The notes below the pieces were generated by a model that saw nothing but the letters and a program-made list of their open reading frames with translations, ran no database searches and was not told the DNA's origin. Below, one piece after another: positions 42,948-52,600 of a stretch of 64,000 nt of DNA; position 1 is the first letter of the stretch, and every line of letters starts with the position of its first letter. The DNA lies in contig CALULA010000011.1 in assembly GCA_944321365.1 (NCBI GenBank), positions 1 to 64,000 on the forward strand. Direction: 5' to 3'. Both the position numbers and the translations under genes were made by a program. The stretch comes from an uncultured Paraprevotella sp. GTDB taxonomy: Bacteria > Bacteroidota > Bacteroidia > Bacteroidales > Bacteroidaceae.

Positions 42948-44702
42948 ATGAAGACCACGTATTCCACCACACGAAAATACATCTGCCTCCTGACCGTCTG
43001 TCTCATATCGGCCATCACAGGAGCCGCAGCCATTCCGCCGGACGCGCCCAAGCGGGAAACCAGAGCCGTATGGCTCACCACTTTCAGCGGCCTGGACTGG
43101 CCCAAGACCTTGGCAACATCGGAAGCAGGCATAGCAGCGCAGAAAGCCGAACTGTGCCACATACTGGACCGCCTGCAGGAAGTCCGTATCAATACCGTAC
43201 TGTTGCAGACACGTGTGCGCGGCAGTGTCATCTATCCGTCAGCCATAGAGCCGTGGGACGGCTGTCTGACCGGAACGGCCGGACGCTCACCCGGCTACGA
43301 CCCGCTGGCATTTGCCATTGAAGAGTGCCACAGACGCGGCATGGAACTGCATGCCTGGCTGGTGACCATACCCTGTTTCAAGACATCTTCCCCCCTACGC
43401 AAGCTGAACAGATCGGTATTGAGGACTCATCCGAATCTCTGCGTCCGCCACAACGGCAGCTGGTATCTGAACCCCGGCCTGCCTGAAACCGCCGACTATC
43501 TGTCCGCTATCTGCAAGGAGATTGCCGAAAACTACGACGTGGACGGCATCCACTTCGACTATATCCGCTATCCGGAGAACGCAACGCGCTTCAACGACAA
43601 AGCCACTTACCGCAAATACGGGCACAAGCAGGACAAGGCAGACTGGAGACGGGACAACATCACCCGTTGCGTACGGGCCATGTACCGCACCGTCAAAGCC
43701 GTCAAGCCCTGGATCAAGGTCAGCTCGTCGCCTGTCGGGAAGTATTCCGACCTCAGCCGCTACCCGTCATACAGCTGGAACGCTTATTCCGCCGTGTACC
43801 AGGACGCACAGAAATGGCTGCACGAGGGCATACAGGACGCACTGTTCCCCATGATGTACTTCCGCGGGAACCACTTCTATCCGTTTGCCGCCGACTGGAA
43901 AGAGCACGACTGCGGCAGGCCCGTCGTACCGGGTCTGGGAGTGTATATGCTCAGCGCCAAGGAGAAAGACTGGCCGTTGGACGACATCGTACGGGAACTG
44001 TATTTCACCCGCAGTCTGCATCTGGGCGGGCAAGCCTATTTCCGCTATGCCTTTTTGGACGAGAACCACAAAGGCCTGTTCGACTACCTGAAACAAATCT
44101 TCTATCCTTATCCGGCCTTGCCTGCGGCATGCAATGCGTATGACAGCATCCCGCCATCCGCCCCCGGACACCCCCGCTGGCAAGCAGACGCACAAGGCGG
44201 GAATGCCTTATGCTGGACGGCCTCGACCGACAACGTTTGCGGTCATGACGTGCGCTACAATATCTATGCCGCCAAGGACACCGTCCCAGACATTTCAACG
44301 GCACGACATCTCATCGCCACCGGGCTGAGAGACTGCCGCTTCCCGGCCTCGACGGTATACTGCCAGCTCAACGGCGTGCACTTTGCCATAACGGCCACCG
44401 ACCGCTTCGGCAACGAGAGTGCCCCCGCACGACTGCCGGCAGCCCTGCCCACGGCCATGCCGGACAGCGTCAGGCAATTCCTCCGCCACGACGGCTCACG
44501 ACTGTCCGTACCGGAGACCGACAGTCCGTTTCTGGCCATCGTGGACATGTTCGGCCGTATCGTACGGACACCGGCCAATGCTCCGGACATCCGCATAGAC
44601 GACTTGCCGGCCGGGCTTTACCAGCTAAGGACGCTAAAGCCCAAAGGACGTTCTGAACCGCTGGGATTTTTCATGAAACTGACAAACAGACAAGCTCAAT
44701 GA
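42948..44702 (+). CDS. Exported GHL10 (glycosyl-hydrolase-like 10, DUF187) protein
   Basis: The 584-residue protein has a signal peptide (residues 8-26). A TIM-barrel GHL10 domain follows, with KRETRAVWLTTFSGLDWPK, NTVLLQTRVRG, GMELHAWLVT, VDGIHFDYIRYP and GLGVYML motifs as in the YngK group. After about residue 400 comes a fibronectin-like beta domain (APGHPRWQADAQG onward). A C-terminal segment near 525-584 (AIVDMFGRIV to LPAGLYQLRTL) resembles type IX sorting domains. The substrate is unknown, and related proteins act on peptidoglycan or polysaccharides. Its stop overlaps the next ATG by 4 nt. Confidence 0.85.
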   Translation: MKTTYSTTRKYICLLTVCLISAITGAAAIPPDAPKRETRAVWLTTFSGLDWPKTLATSEAGIAAQKAELCHILDRLQEVRINTVLLQTRVRGSVIYPSAIEPWDGCLTGTAGRSPGYDPLAFAIEECHRRGMELHAWLVTIPCFKTSSPLRKLNRSVLRTHPNLCVRHNGSWYLNPGLPETADYLSAICKEIAENYDVDGIHFDYIRYPENATRFNDKATYRKYGHKQDKADWRRDNITRCVRAMYRTVKAVKPWIKVSSSPVGKYSDLSRYPSYSWNAYSAVYQDAQKWLHEGIQDALFPMMYFRGNHFYPFAADWKEHDCGRPVVPGLGVYMLSAKEKDWPLDDIVRELYFTRSLHLGGQAYFRYAFLDENHKGLFDYLKQIFYPYPALPAACNAYDSIPPSAPGHPRWQADAQGGNALCWTASTDNVCGHDVRYNIYAAKDTVPDISTARHLIATGLRDCRFPASTVYCQLNGVHFAITATDRFGNESAPARLPAALPTAMPDSVRQFLRHDGSRLSVPETDSPFLAIVDMFGRIVRTPANAPDIRIDDLPAGLYQLRTLKPKGRSEPLGFFMKLTNRQAQ

Positions 44703-45133
44703 GAACCGTAAGACTGACGACTTGCGACGATGCTTTCCAGGCACACGTCATACAGGGAGCACTGGAAAACGAAGGCATTGCCTCTGTGCTCCACAACGAG
44801 AACACGTCTAACGTCCTGCGCGGACTGGTCAGCACCATCTCCGGCGTAGACATCTTCGTATATGAAAAAGACTACAGTGCGGCCATGGCCTTGCTCGAAC
44901 GCAACCAGATGATTCCCGAACAGTTGAAATACTGCCCTTTCTGCCATTCGGAACACATCGTCTTCACGCTCAAGAAAGCGCACCGCCTGCGGGCCATAGC
45001 CGCTGCCCTGCTCAGCATGCTGGCCGCCGCACCGCCCGGAACCGCACATTGGGAATACGTATGCAGAGACTGCGGTGCCCGTTTCGACCAGCCCGTGGCC
45101 AAACCCAAAGACACTCAAACCAAACAATCATGA
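44699..45133 (+). CDS. DUF2007 domain protein with zinc-ribbon-like cysteines
   Basis: This 144-residue protein has an N-terminal DUF2007-like alpha/beta domain (residues 1-70). That domain resembles the PII-like signal-transduction fold, with LTTCDDAFQAHVIQGALENEGI at its start. CPFC (79-82) and CRDC (122-125) are split by a short hydrophobic helix (98-112), so they could form one zinc site. It overlaps its neighbours by ATGA at both ends, showing tight co-translation with the GHL10 and GNAT genes. The function is unknown. Confidence 0.8.
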   Translation: MRTVRLTTCDDAFQAHVIQGALENEGIASVLHNENTSNVLRGLVSTISGVDIFVYEKDYSAAMALLERNQMIPEQLKYCPFCHSEHIVFTLKKAHRLRAIAAALLSMLAAAPPGTAHWEYVCRDCGARFDQPVAKPKDTQTKQS

Positions 45134-45612
45134 ACATCAGACGCAGCACGCTCAACGACCTGCCCCGCCTCATGACCATCTATGCGACGGCCAAGGACTT
45201 CATGCGCCGTAACGGCAACCCTCATCAGTGGGAGGACGGCTACCCTTCGGAAGAACTCATCCGGCAGGAAATCAGCCAAGGCAACAGTTTCGTATGCGAG
45301 GACTTCTCCGGAGAAATTACGGCCACATTCTGCTTCTCTGTCGGAGAAGACCCGACTTATGCCCGCATCGAAGGGCAATGGCTCAACAATGCCCCATACG
45401 GAGTCATCCACCGTCTGGCATCCGACGGCAAAGCCAGGGGCATAGCCCGTCTGTGCATCGGCTGGTGCTTTGAACGGCATCCGAACTTACGGGCCGACAC
45501 ACATCGCGACAACCTCATCATGCAAAAAGCGTTAGAGGCAAACGGGTTCAGGAAATGCGGCATCATCTACACCAGAGAATCGCCGCGCATTGCTTATCAG
45601 AAAATACAATGA
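45130..45612 (+). CDS. GNAT-family N-acetyltransferase
   Basis: This 160-residue cytoplasmic protein has the GNAT layout: MNIRRSTLNDLPRLMTIY at strand 1, the acetyl-CoA site around GKARGIARLCIGW (residues ~100-112), and NLIMQKALEANGFRKCGIIY near the end. HQWEDGYPSEELIRQEI is typical of a Bacteroidetes subgroup of unknown substrate. Its ATG overlaps the DUF2007 stop codon. A second GNAT gene follows after 6 nt. Confidence 0.88.
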   Translation: MNIRRSTLNDLPRLMTIYATAKDFMRRNGNPHQWEDGYPSEELIRQEISQGNSFVCEDFSGEITATFCFSVGEDPTYARIEGQWLNNAPYGVIHRLASDGKARGIARLCIGWCFERHPNLRADTHRDNLIMQKALEANGFRKCGIIYTRESPRIAYQKIQ

Positions 45613-45618
45613 ACAGAC

Positions 45619-46089
45619 ATGAATGCGACATCTATCAGAAACAGCCGGAAAGAAGATCTGCGGCAAATCTATGCGCTGACGTGCGACATGGAGAACAAAG
45701 TCCTGTGCCGCGACGCATTTGAAGCCATCTACAACCGCCAGCTTGAGGACGGACATTTTCTCTGTCTCGTATGCGAAGAAGGCGGACAGGTCATCGGATT
45801 CATCAACCTACGGATAGAAGAACAGCTGCATCACGCGGCACGCATCTGCGAAATCATGGAATTTGCCGTGGATGCCAGGTACAGAAGCAACGGCATCGGG
45901 CAACAGCTGTTCGACGAAGCCTGCCGACAGGCCCGCAACAGGCAATGCACGCAGATAGAAGTCTGCTGCAACCAGCTCCGCCAGCGCACTCACCGGTTCT
46001 ATGCGGCAAGAGGCATGCACAACTTCCACTACAAATTCTCGCTCAATTTTGAGGACCCCGGAAACGGACAAAACCAACTGGGACGCTGA
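45619..46089 (+). CDS. GNAT-family N-acetyltransferase
   Basis: This 156-residue protein has the GNAT core RNSRKEDLRQIYALTCDMEN, followed by FLCLVCEEGGQVIGFINL, and the acetyl-CoA loop YRSNGIGQQLFDEACRQA near residues 92-109. The RFYAARGMHNFHYKFSLNF end is common in enzymes acting on small amines or sugars. It closes the GHL10-DUF2007-GNAT-GNAT unit. It is not a duplicate of the preceding gene, as the two share only the fold motifs. Confidence 0.88.
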   Translation: MNATSIRNSRKEDLRQIYALTCDMENKVLCRDAFEAIYNRQLEDGHFLCLVCEEGGQVIGFINLRIEEQLHHAARICEIMEFAVDARYRSNGIGQQLFDEACRQARNRQCTQIEVCCNQLRQRTHRFYAARGMHNFHYKFSLNFEDPGNGQNQLGR

Positions 46090-46241
46090 CCGGGGCTTAC
46101 TTTCATTTTCACAAGCCGCGACAAACCGGAGGGAACGGCACCGACATACCCGTTGTCATTCAAAAAGGAAACACAACAGGCTACACGCCGCGCCTGCCTC
46201 CGCCCACCCCCGTCACTGCCCGTCACCTGGCCCGCTCCGCA

Positions 46242-46772
46242 TCAGCCCCGGCTTCTCTTCATGACAACTTCCGCCTCCAGAGTCAGCAAAGCCTCCTTAA
46301 TCACCAACCCGCCTCCATATCCGGTCAGCGTGTTGTCACTTCCGATGACGCGATGACAGGGCACAATGACAGAAAGCGGATTGGCCCCGTTGGCATTAGC
46401 CACGGCACGCACAGCCTTCGGACGCCCCATCCGGGCTGCCAGCTCGCCGTAAGAACAAGTCGCGCCATAGGGAATCTGCATCAAGGCACTCCACACCGCC
46501 CGCTGGAAATCCGTACCGACAGGCAACAAAGGCAAGTCGAACGCAATGCGCTGTCCGGCAAAATATTCATCCAGCTGCCGCACGGCTGCCTCTGTCACAT
46601 CTGTCGCCCTCTCCTCATAAGCAGCCTGCAAACTTTTCTGCAACCTGTGGTCTGTCGCCGACCGGTGCCGGCCATGCCACCAGTCGCACAGGCAAAGCCG
46701 TCCGCCGAAACTCCCCAGCAACAAAGGCCCCCACGCGGTTTCATAAAAACGCACATGTATCGCATTTTTCAT
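46242..46772 (-). CDS. ogt: Methylated-DNA-protein cysteine S-methyltransferase
   Basis: Ogt removes methyl from O6-methylguanine by suicidal transfer to cysteine. The acceptor is C139 in VPCHRVIG, preceded by the DNA-binding [22 protein letters not shown]. The 176-residue single-domain form lacks an AdaA regulatory part. A TATTTTTG promoter element lies 31 nt upstream on the minus strand (complement of 46803-46810). It stands alone, between the GNAT unit and a repeat array. Confidence 0.95.
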   Translation of the reverse strand: MKNAIHVRFYETAWGPLLLGSFGGRLCLCDWWHGRHRSATDHRLQKSLQAAYEERATDVTEAAVRQLDEYFAGQRIAFDLPLLPVGTDFQRAVWSALMQIPYGATCSYGELAARMGRPKAVRAVANANGANPLSVIVPCHRVIGSDNTLTGYGGGLVIKEALLTLEAEVVMKRSRG

Positions 46773-46802
46773 ATATCACATCCTTTTTCCGCGAAAGATA
46801 CA

Positions 46803-46810
46803 CAAAAATA
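46803..46810 (-). promoter_or_regulatory. Promoter (-7 element) of ogt
   Basis: The minus strand reads TATTTTTG, matching TAnnTTTG, with a leader of about 28 nt. No TTG lies at the usual distance. Confidence 0.5.
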
Positions 46811-47141
46811 TAGCCCGCCGGAAATAAATCCGTTCAAAAAAGTCGTCGCCCGCACCATTTCTGCTCCTCCATTCCGGCAACCTCCGGAAAGGCCGGCCGA
46901 TTTCCTGCGCACGGCCCAAACGTTTTTTCCGCACAAACGGAAAGAGTCTTGCGCACAAGCGCAAACGGCCTTCCGCACAAAAAGGAACGGTCTTGCGCAC
47001 AACCATGGAACGACATCACCACACCTCTCCGGCAACCTGCTTCCATGTGCCGCCAACAAGGCTGTGTGCCATCACCCCAGTTGCTTTTTCCCTCCACGTA
47101 CAGCCCACTTCAGACTTACAGTTTTTCAAGGAAAAAGCGTT
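46811..47141. other. Gene-free region between the ATP-grasp gene and ogt
   Basis: It contains the locus D repeat array and otherwise no recognisable gene. Cysteine- and arginine-rich open frames on the minus strand are artefacts of the repeat. Confidence 0.6.
46904..47013 (+). repeat. 22-bp periodic TTGCGCA repeat array, locus D (5 units)
   Basis: Units start at 46904, 46926, 46948, 46970 and 46992, all exactly 22 bp apart. Cores are CCTGCGCACG, TTTCCGCACA, CTTGCGCACA, CTTCCGCACA and CTTGCGCACA. Units with GCGCA and CCGCA alternate. Confidence 0.85.
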
Positions 47142-48335
47142 TCAGACCACCCACAAGGCTGCTCGATAATGGGTATAAGACGCGACCGGCGTCAACGGCA
47201 TATAACCGGCCGTCAGCTTCCCGCCCGCCGTCCGCGCAGGACAGGCCTGTCTGTCTGCGCAATGCTTATGCCACAGCTCGCCCTCTGCCGCACAATAATC
47301 AATGGCAAAACGGGCCTCTTTTCCTGAGGCTATCATGCGGGCCAGGGACATCGCCACCCACCCCATCGTACATCTCAGATTCACTTCCACGCAAGGATGG
47401 ACGCACAGCGTCTCCCGACCCTCCACCCGACAGAGCATCATATCCACTCCCAAAGGGCCACGGTAAATGCAGCCTATGGCACGGGACAACCAGCGCGCAA
47501 GCTCGTCACGCAATGCCTGCCACAACGGAAGAGGCACATACGACGACAGCCAGCGCAAGTGCTCTTCTTCAGCAACGACACGATTGCCCACATAAGCCCC
47601 CCGGCCATTCGTCAGAAAACAGGAAAGTCCCTTGTAAACCACCTGCCCCTCCCCGTCAGACTCAAATTCCATAGCAAAATCATATACCTTATTATATACA
47701 GGCTCTACTATAACACCGCCCTGCTCACGCAACAAACGCCTGCACCAGCCCACAAGGGGCGGCACATAGCCTCCACGCCCCCTGCGCAGACCTTTCCCGC
47801 TTCCCGACCATGGCGCCTTCAACAACGCATCGGGCCAGGCCGTCAGACAGCTGACAATCCCGGCCTCATCCGTGCAACAGACCGAAGTACCGCACAACCA
47901 GTCTCTCCACTCCCGCCCCACAACAGATGCCTCGCTCCGCAACCATGCAAGCAGTTCCACCGCATGCCGACGATGCGCAGCGTCCCGCATACGACACAAC
48001 GAGTCCGCATCCGGCAACAGCGCATCACCGACCCCTGCATTCTGCAACTGTCTTACCAGCAAAGGATTCCAGCCCCAAGGCTTCACCATGGCCTCCGACG
48101 GCAACCGGTCTTTCCGCCCCCATTCCACTCCCGGCAGGCATAGAGCTTCGTTTTCAGCCCAACACCGTATCGCTTCAGGGGCATCCACACAAACGACATC
48201 GCCCGCTGATGCCCACCATGCCGGAAGCGGCGAAAGCTCGACAGCCATCTGTCTGGCCGAACGCGGCGGGATGAAATAGGGGCTGAAAGTAGCCAGTGCC
48301 AAATCGTGTTCAGGATTAAAGAAATGATATTTCAT
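47142..48335 (-). CDS. Uncharacterised ATP-grasp-like protein
   Basis: The 397-residue product has no signal peptide. In order it shows NPEHDLALATFSPYFIPP at the N-terminus, a glycine-rich nucleotide-binding LLKAPWSGSGKGLRRGRGG (near 188-206), GGVIVEPVYNKVYDFAMEF with a likely metal-ligand acid, and GVDMMLC followed by HPCVEVNLRCTMGW, the ExN metal site usual in ATP-grasp ligases. These suggest an ATP-dependent carboxylate-amine ligase, but the substrate is unknown. The start at 48335 is chosen because a full promoter ends 4 nt before it, making the earlier in-frame start untranscribed. Confidence 0.7.
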   Translation of the reverse strand: MKYHFFNPEHDLALATFSPYFIPPRSARQMAVELSPLPAWWASAGDVVCVDAPEAIRCWAENEALCLPGVEWGRKDRLPSEAMVKPWGWNPLLVRQLQNAGVGDALLPDADSLCRMRDAAHRRHAVELLAWLRSEASVVGREWRDWLCGTSVCCTDEAGIVSCLTAWPDALLKAPWSGSGKGLRRGRGGYVPPLVGWCRRLLREQGGVIVEPVYNKVYDFAMEFESDGEGQVVYKGLSCFLTNGRGAYVGNRVVAEEEHLRWLSSYVPLPLWQALRDELARWLSRAIGCIYRGPLGVDMMLCRVEGRETLCVHPCVEVNLRCTMGWVAMSLARMIASGKEARFAIDYCAAEGELWHKHCADRQACPARTAGGKLTAGYMPLTPVASYTHYRAALWVV

Positions 48336-48339
48336 GAAA

Positions 48340-48370
48340 CAAAAGTAAGAAAAACAAAATAATTTGTCAA
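48340..48370 (-). promoter_or_regulatory. Promoter of ATP-grasp gene giving a near-leaderless mRNA
   Basis: Minus strand TTG (complement of 48368-48370), 20 bp, then TACTTTTG (complement of 48340-48347). The element ends 4 nt before the ATG at 48335, so transcription should begin within a few nucleotides of it. Confidence 0.7.
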
Positions 48371-48377
48371 CTCTACT

Positions 48378-48407
48378 TTGCATTTATTCGGTTTTACACT
48401 ATCTTTG
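48378..48407 (+). promoter_or_regulatory. Promoter of DUF4143-type ATPase gene
   Basis: TTG (48378-48380), 19 bp, then TATCTTTG (48400-48407). It is back to back with the ATP-grasp promoter. The leader would be about 20 nt. Confidence 0.75.
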
Positions 48408-48429
48408 CATGACAGTTCAAACGTAGGAG

Positions 48430-49608
48430 ATGGAGTCTTTTTTCAGAACACACGCATACCTTGTGGAGCACACCAACGCTCCTGTCCGTCGTGCCCTTAT
48501 GGACGAGATAGACTGGAACGACCGGCTCATCGGCATCAAGGGAACACGCGGCGTAGGCAAGACAACATTCCTCTTGCAGTATGCCAAAGAAAATTTCCGC
48601 GTAGAAGACAGAAAATGCCTCTACATCAACCTGAACAATTTCTACTTTCAGGGCAGAGGCATAGCTGATTTCGCCACGGAATTCTACGCGGCAGGCGGCA
48701 AAGTGCTGCTCATCGACCAAGTGTTCAAACAACCTAACTGGAGTTCAGAACTGCGTAAATGCTACGATTCCCTGCCCGGACTGAAGATCGTTTTTACAGG
48801 CTCTTCGGTGATGCGTCTGAAAACAGAGAACCCGGAACTCAACGGCATCGTCAAGTCCTACAACCTGAGAGGCTTCTCATTCCGGGAATACCTGAATCTG
48901 CAAACAGGCCTGGCATTCCCGGCGTGCACGCTGGATGAAATCCTCGACCATCATGAACAAATCGTCCAACGTATCCTGCCCCACATCAGCCCGCTGAAAT
49001 TTTTCCCTGACTACCTGCATCACGGGTTCTATCCTTTCTTCATGGAAAAGAGAAATTTCTCTGAAAACCTGCTCAAGACAATGAACATGATGCTCGAAGT
49101 GGACATCTTGCTCATCAAACAAATAGAGCTGAAATATTTGGCGAAAATCAAAAAATTGCTATATTTGCTCGCGATAGACAGTCCGGTTGCGCCGAACGTC
49201 AGTCAGCTGGCCGCAAACATTCACACTTCTCGCGCCACAGTAATGAACTACATCAAGTACTTGGCTGATGCAAGACTCATCAACATGATCTATCCCAAAG
49301 GGGAAACCTTTCCCAAGAAACCGGCAAAGATCATGATGCACAACACCAATCTGATGTATGTCATCTACCCTTGCCGACTGGAAGAACAGGATATTCTGGA
49401 GACTTTCTTCCAAAACACCATGTGGAAAGACCACAAGCTGAACAAGGGCGAAAAGGGCACATCGTTCCTGGTGGACGAAAAACTGAAGTTTAAAATCTGC
49501 CCACATGCAGAGCGGAAGCGCAACGCGGATACGATATACGCCCGAAACGGCATCGAGATAGGGCACGGAAACGAAATTCCAATCTGGCTGTTCGGGTTCC
49601 TGTACTAA
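48430..49608 (+). CDS. AAA-type ATPase with DUF4143-like C-terminus
   Basis: This 392-residue protein has a Walker A motif GTRGVGKTT at 38-46, a Walker B KVLLIDQVF near 93-101 and a sensor-like VFTGSSVMRLK. A winged-helix part follows (about 245-285, NVSQLAANIHTSRATVMNYIKYL), and then a C-terminal nuclease-like fold seen in the ATPase/DUF4143 group. Such proteins are common, often in many copies, in Bacteroidetes. Their role is unproven, and toxin- or defence-like functions have been suggested. GGAG directly abuts the ATG. Its codon use is somewhat more AT-rich than the neighbouring genes. Confidence 0.85.
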   Translation: MESFFRTHAYLVEHTNAPVRRALMDEIDWNDRLIGIKGTRGVGKTTFLLQYAKENFRVEDRKCLYINLNNFYFQGRGIADFATEFYAAGGKVLLIDQVFKQPNWSSELRKCYDSLPGLKIVFTGSSVMRLKTENPELNGIVKSYNLRGFSFREYLNLQTGLAFPACTLDEILDHHEQIVQRILPHISPLKFFPDYLHHGFYPFFMEKRNFSENLLKTMNMMLEVDILLIKQIELKYLAKIKKLLYLLAIDSPVAPNVSQLAANIHTSRATVMNYIKYLADARLINMIYPKGETFPKKPAKIMMHNTNLMYVIYPCRLEEQDILETFFQNTMWKDHKLNKGEKGTSFLVDEKLKFKICPHAERKRNADTIYARNGIEIGHGNEIPIWLFGFLY

Positions 49609-49658
49609 AGAAGAATAAAGAAATTGTAGTTTAATCCGTTATATTATTAATCATTATT

Positions 49659-52600
49659 ATGGCAAAACAAAAAAAGTTTATCACGTGTGATGGCAATCAA
49701 GCCGCAGCACATATCTCGTATATGTTCTCGGAAGTAGCCGCCATCTATCCCATTACTCCGTCGTCCACTATGGCCGAATATGTGGACGAGTGGGCAGCAC
49801 AAGGCCGTAAGAACATCTTCGGCGAGACGGTGCTGGTGCAGGAAATGCAGTCGGAAGGCGGTGCTGCCGGTGCCGTACACGGTTCGTTGCAGGCCGGTGC
49901 CTTGACTACTACGTACACCGCATCGCAAGGTTTGTTGCTGATGATTCCGAACATGTACAAGATTGCAGGTGAATTGCTCCCTTGCGTATTCCATGTTTCC
50001 GCACGAACCTTGGCCTCTCACTCACTCTGTATCTTCGGTGACCATCAAGATGTGATGTCCTGCCGCCAGACGGGCTTTGCCATGTTGTGCGAAGGTTCCG
50101 TACAGGAAGTGATGGATCTTGCCGGCGTGGCACATTTGTCTACCATTAAAAGCCGCGTTCCGTTCCTGAACTTCTTCGATGGCTTCCGCACTTCTCACGA
50201 GATTCAGAAAATCGAAATGCTGGAGAACGACGATCTGGCTCCACTCGTGGATCAAGAAGCACTGGCAGAGTTCCGCCATCGCGCCCTCTCGCCCGAACAT
50301 CCCGTAGCGCGAGGCATGGCAGAGAATCCGGACACATTCTTCACACATCGCGAATCCTGCAATCCTTATTATGATGCAGTTCCGGCTATTGTGGAAGACT
50401 ACATGAACAAGGTTTCCGAAATCACCGGCCGCAAGTACGGGCTGTTCTCATACTATGGAGCAGAAGATGCCGAGCGCGTCATCATCGCCATGGGATCCGT
50501 CACCGAAGCTATCCGGGAGACTATCGACTATCTGTCTGCAAAAGGTGAGAAGGTGGGCTTGGTAGCCGTACATCTGTACCGTCCGTTCTCGGCTAAACAC
50601 TTCTTGGCAGCCGTTCCGGCAACAGCTAAGAGAATAGCCGTGCTCGACCGCACAAAAGAGCCGGGCGCTAACGGTGAACCGTTGTATCTCGACGTGAAAG
50701 ACTGCTTCTACGGCAAAGAGAATGCCCCTATCATCGTAGGCGGACGCTATGGACTCGGCTCCAACGACACCACGCCGGCCCAGATCCTGGCAGTATACGA
50801 GAATCTGGCTCTGCCGGAACCGAAAGACCGCTTCACCATCGGCATTGTGGACGATGTGACCTTCACGTCACTGCCTCAAGGCGAAGAAATCGCCGTGGGC
50901 GGCGAAGGCATGTTTGAAGCCAAATTCTACGGTCTGGGTGCAGACGGAACAGTGGGTGCCAACAAGAACTCTGTCAAAATTATCGGCGACAACACCAATA
51001 AGCATTGTCAGGCTTACTTCTCTTATGACTCCAAGAAATCCGGAGGCTTCACCTGCTCTCACCTGCGCTTCGGTGACTCTCCCATCCGTTCAACCTACTT
51101 GGTGAACACGCCGAACTTCGTAGCTTGCCACGTACAGGCTTACCTGCACATGTACGACGTGACGCGCGGACTGAAAAAGAACGGTACGTTCCTGCTCAAC
51201 ACAATCTGGGAAGGAGAAGAGCTGGCCAAGAACTTGCCCAACCGCGTAAAGGCTTATTTCGCCAAGAACAATATTAAGGTATATTATATCAACGCCACGA
51301 AGATTGCACAGGAAATCGGTCTGGGCAACCGCACCAACACCATTCTGCAATCTGCATTCTTCCGCATCACCGGCGTCATCCCTGTAGATCTGGCTGTAGA
51401 GCAGATGAAGAAATTCATCGTGAAGTCCTATGGCAAGAAAGGCCAGGATGTGGTAGACAAGAACTATGCAGCCGTAGACCGCGGAGGCGAATACAAGGAA
51501 CTGACCGTTGATCCAGCGTGGGCATCGCTCGAAGCTGAGCCGATGAAACCCAACAACGACCCGGCCTTCATCAACGAAGTGGTACGCCCCATCAACGCAC
51601 AGGACGGAGACCTGCTGAAAGTTTCCGCATTCAAAGGCATCGAAGATGGTACATGGCCCCAGGGTACAGCTGCTTACGAGAAACGTGGTGTGGCCACATT
51701 TGTTCCGACTTGGAATCCAGACAACTGTATTCAGTGTAACAAGTGTGCTTATGTCTGCCCCCACGCTGCCGTTCGTCCGTTCGTTCTCGATGCAGAAGAA
51801 TCGAAAGGATTTAACGCACCGACCATTGAAATGAAGGCACCGGCTGCCATGAAAGGCATGAACTTCCGCATCCAGGTGAGCGTAATGGACTGCTTGGGCT
51901 GTGGCAACTGTGCTGACGTTTGTCCGGGCAATCCGAAACTGGGCAAGGCCCTCACGATGGTTCCGTTGGAGCAAGAACTCGACGAGGCTGCCAACTGGGA
52001 CTACTGCGTGAAGAACGTGAAGAGCAAACAGCACTTGGTTGATATCAAGAGCAACGTGAAGAACTCGCAGTTCGCCCAACCGTTGTTCGAGTTCTCCGGC
52101 GCATGCTCCGGCTGCGGCGAGACTCCGTATGTGAAACTGATTTCGCAGCTCTTCGGCGACCGTGAGATCGTGTCGAACGCTACGGGCTGTTCTTCCATCT
52201 ACTCCGGATCTATTCCTTCTACGCCATACACAACGAACGAGAAAGGCCAAGGTCCGGCATGGGCTAACTCATTGTTCGAGGACTTCTGCGAATATGGTAT
52301 GGGTATGGCATTGGCCAACAAGAAGATGCGCGCACGCATCGAAACGCTGTTGAAGGACGCCATCGCAACCGACCACACTCCGGCCGAATTCAAGGCCGCA
52401 GCCCAGGAATGGATAGACGGCATGAACAATGCCGATGCCAGCAAGGCTGCTGCAGAAAAGCTGCTCCCGCTCATTGAGGAGGGCAAAGCAGCCGGATGCC
52501 CCAACTGCGCCAAACTATCCGAACTGTCTCACTATTTAGTAAAACGCAGCCAGTGGATCATCGGTGGTGACGGTGCTTCTTACGACATCGGCTACGGTGG

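Noticed and set aside
46769..47097. Cysteine/arginine-rich small proteins on the minus strand
   Set aside because: They are read through the 22-bp repeat array, with the frame shifting from unit to unit. They have no start signals and no conserved features beyond the repeat.
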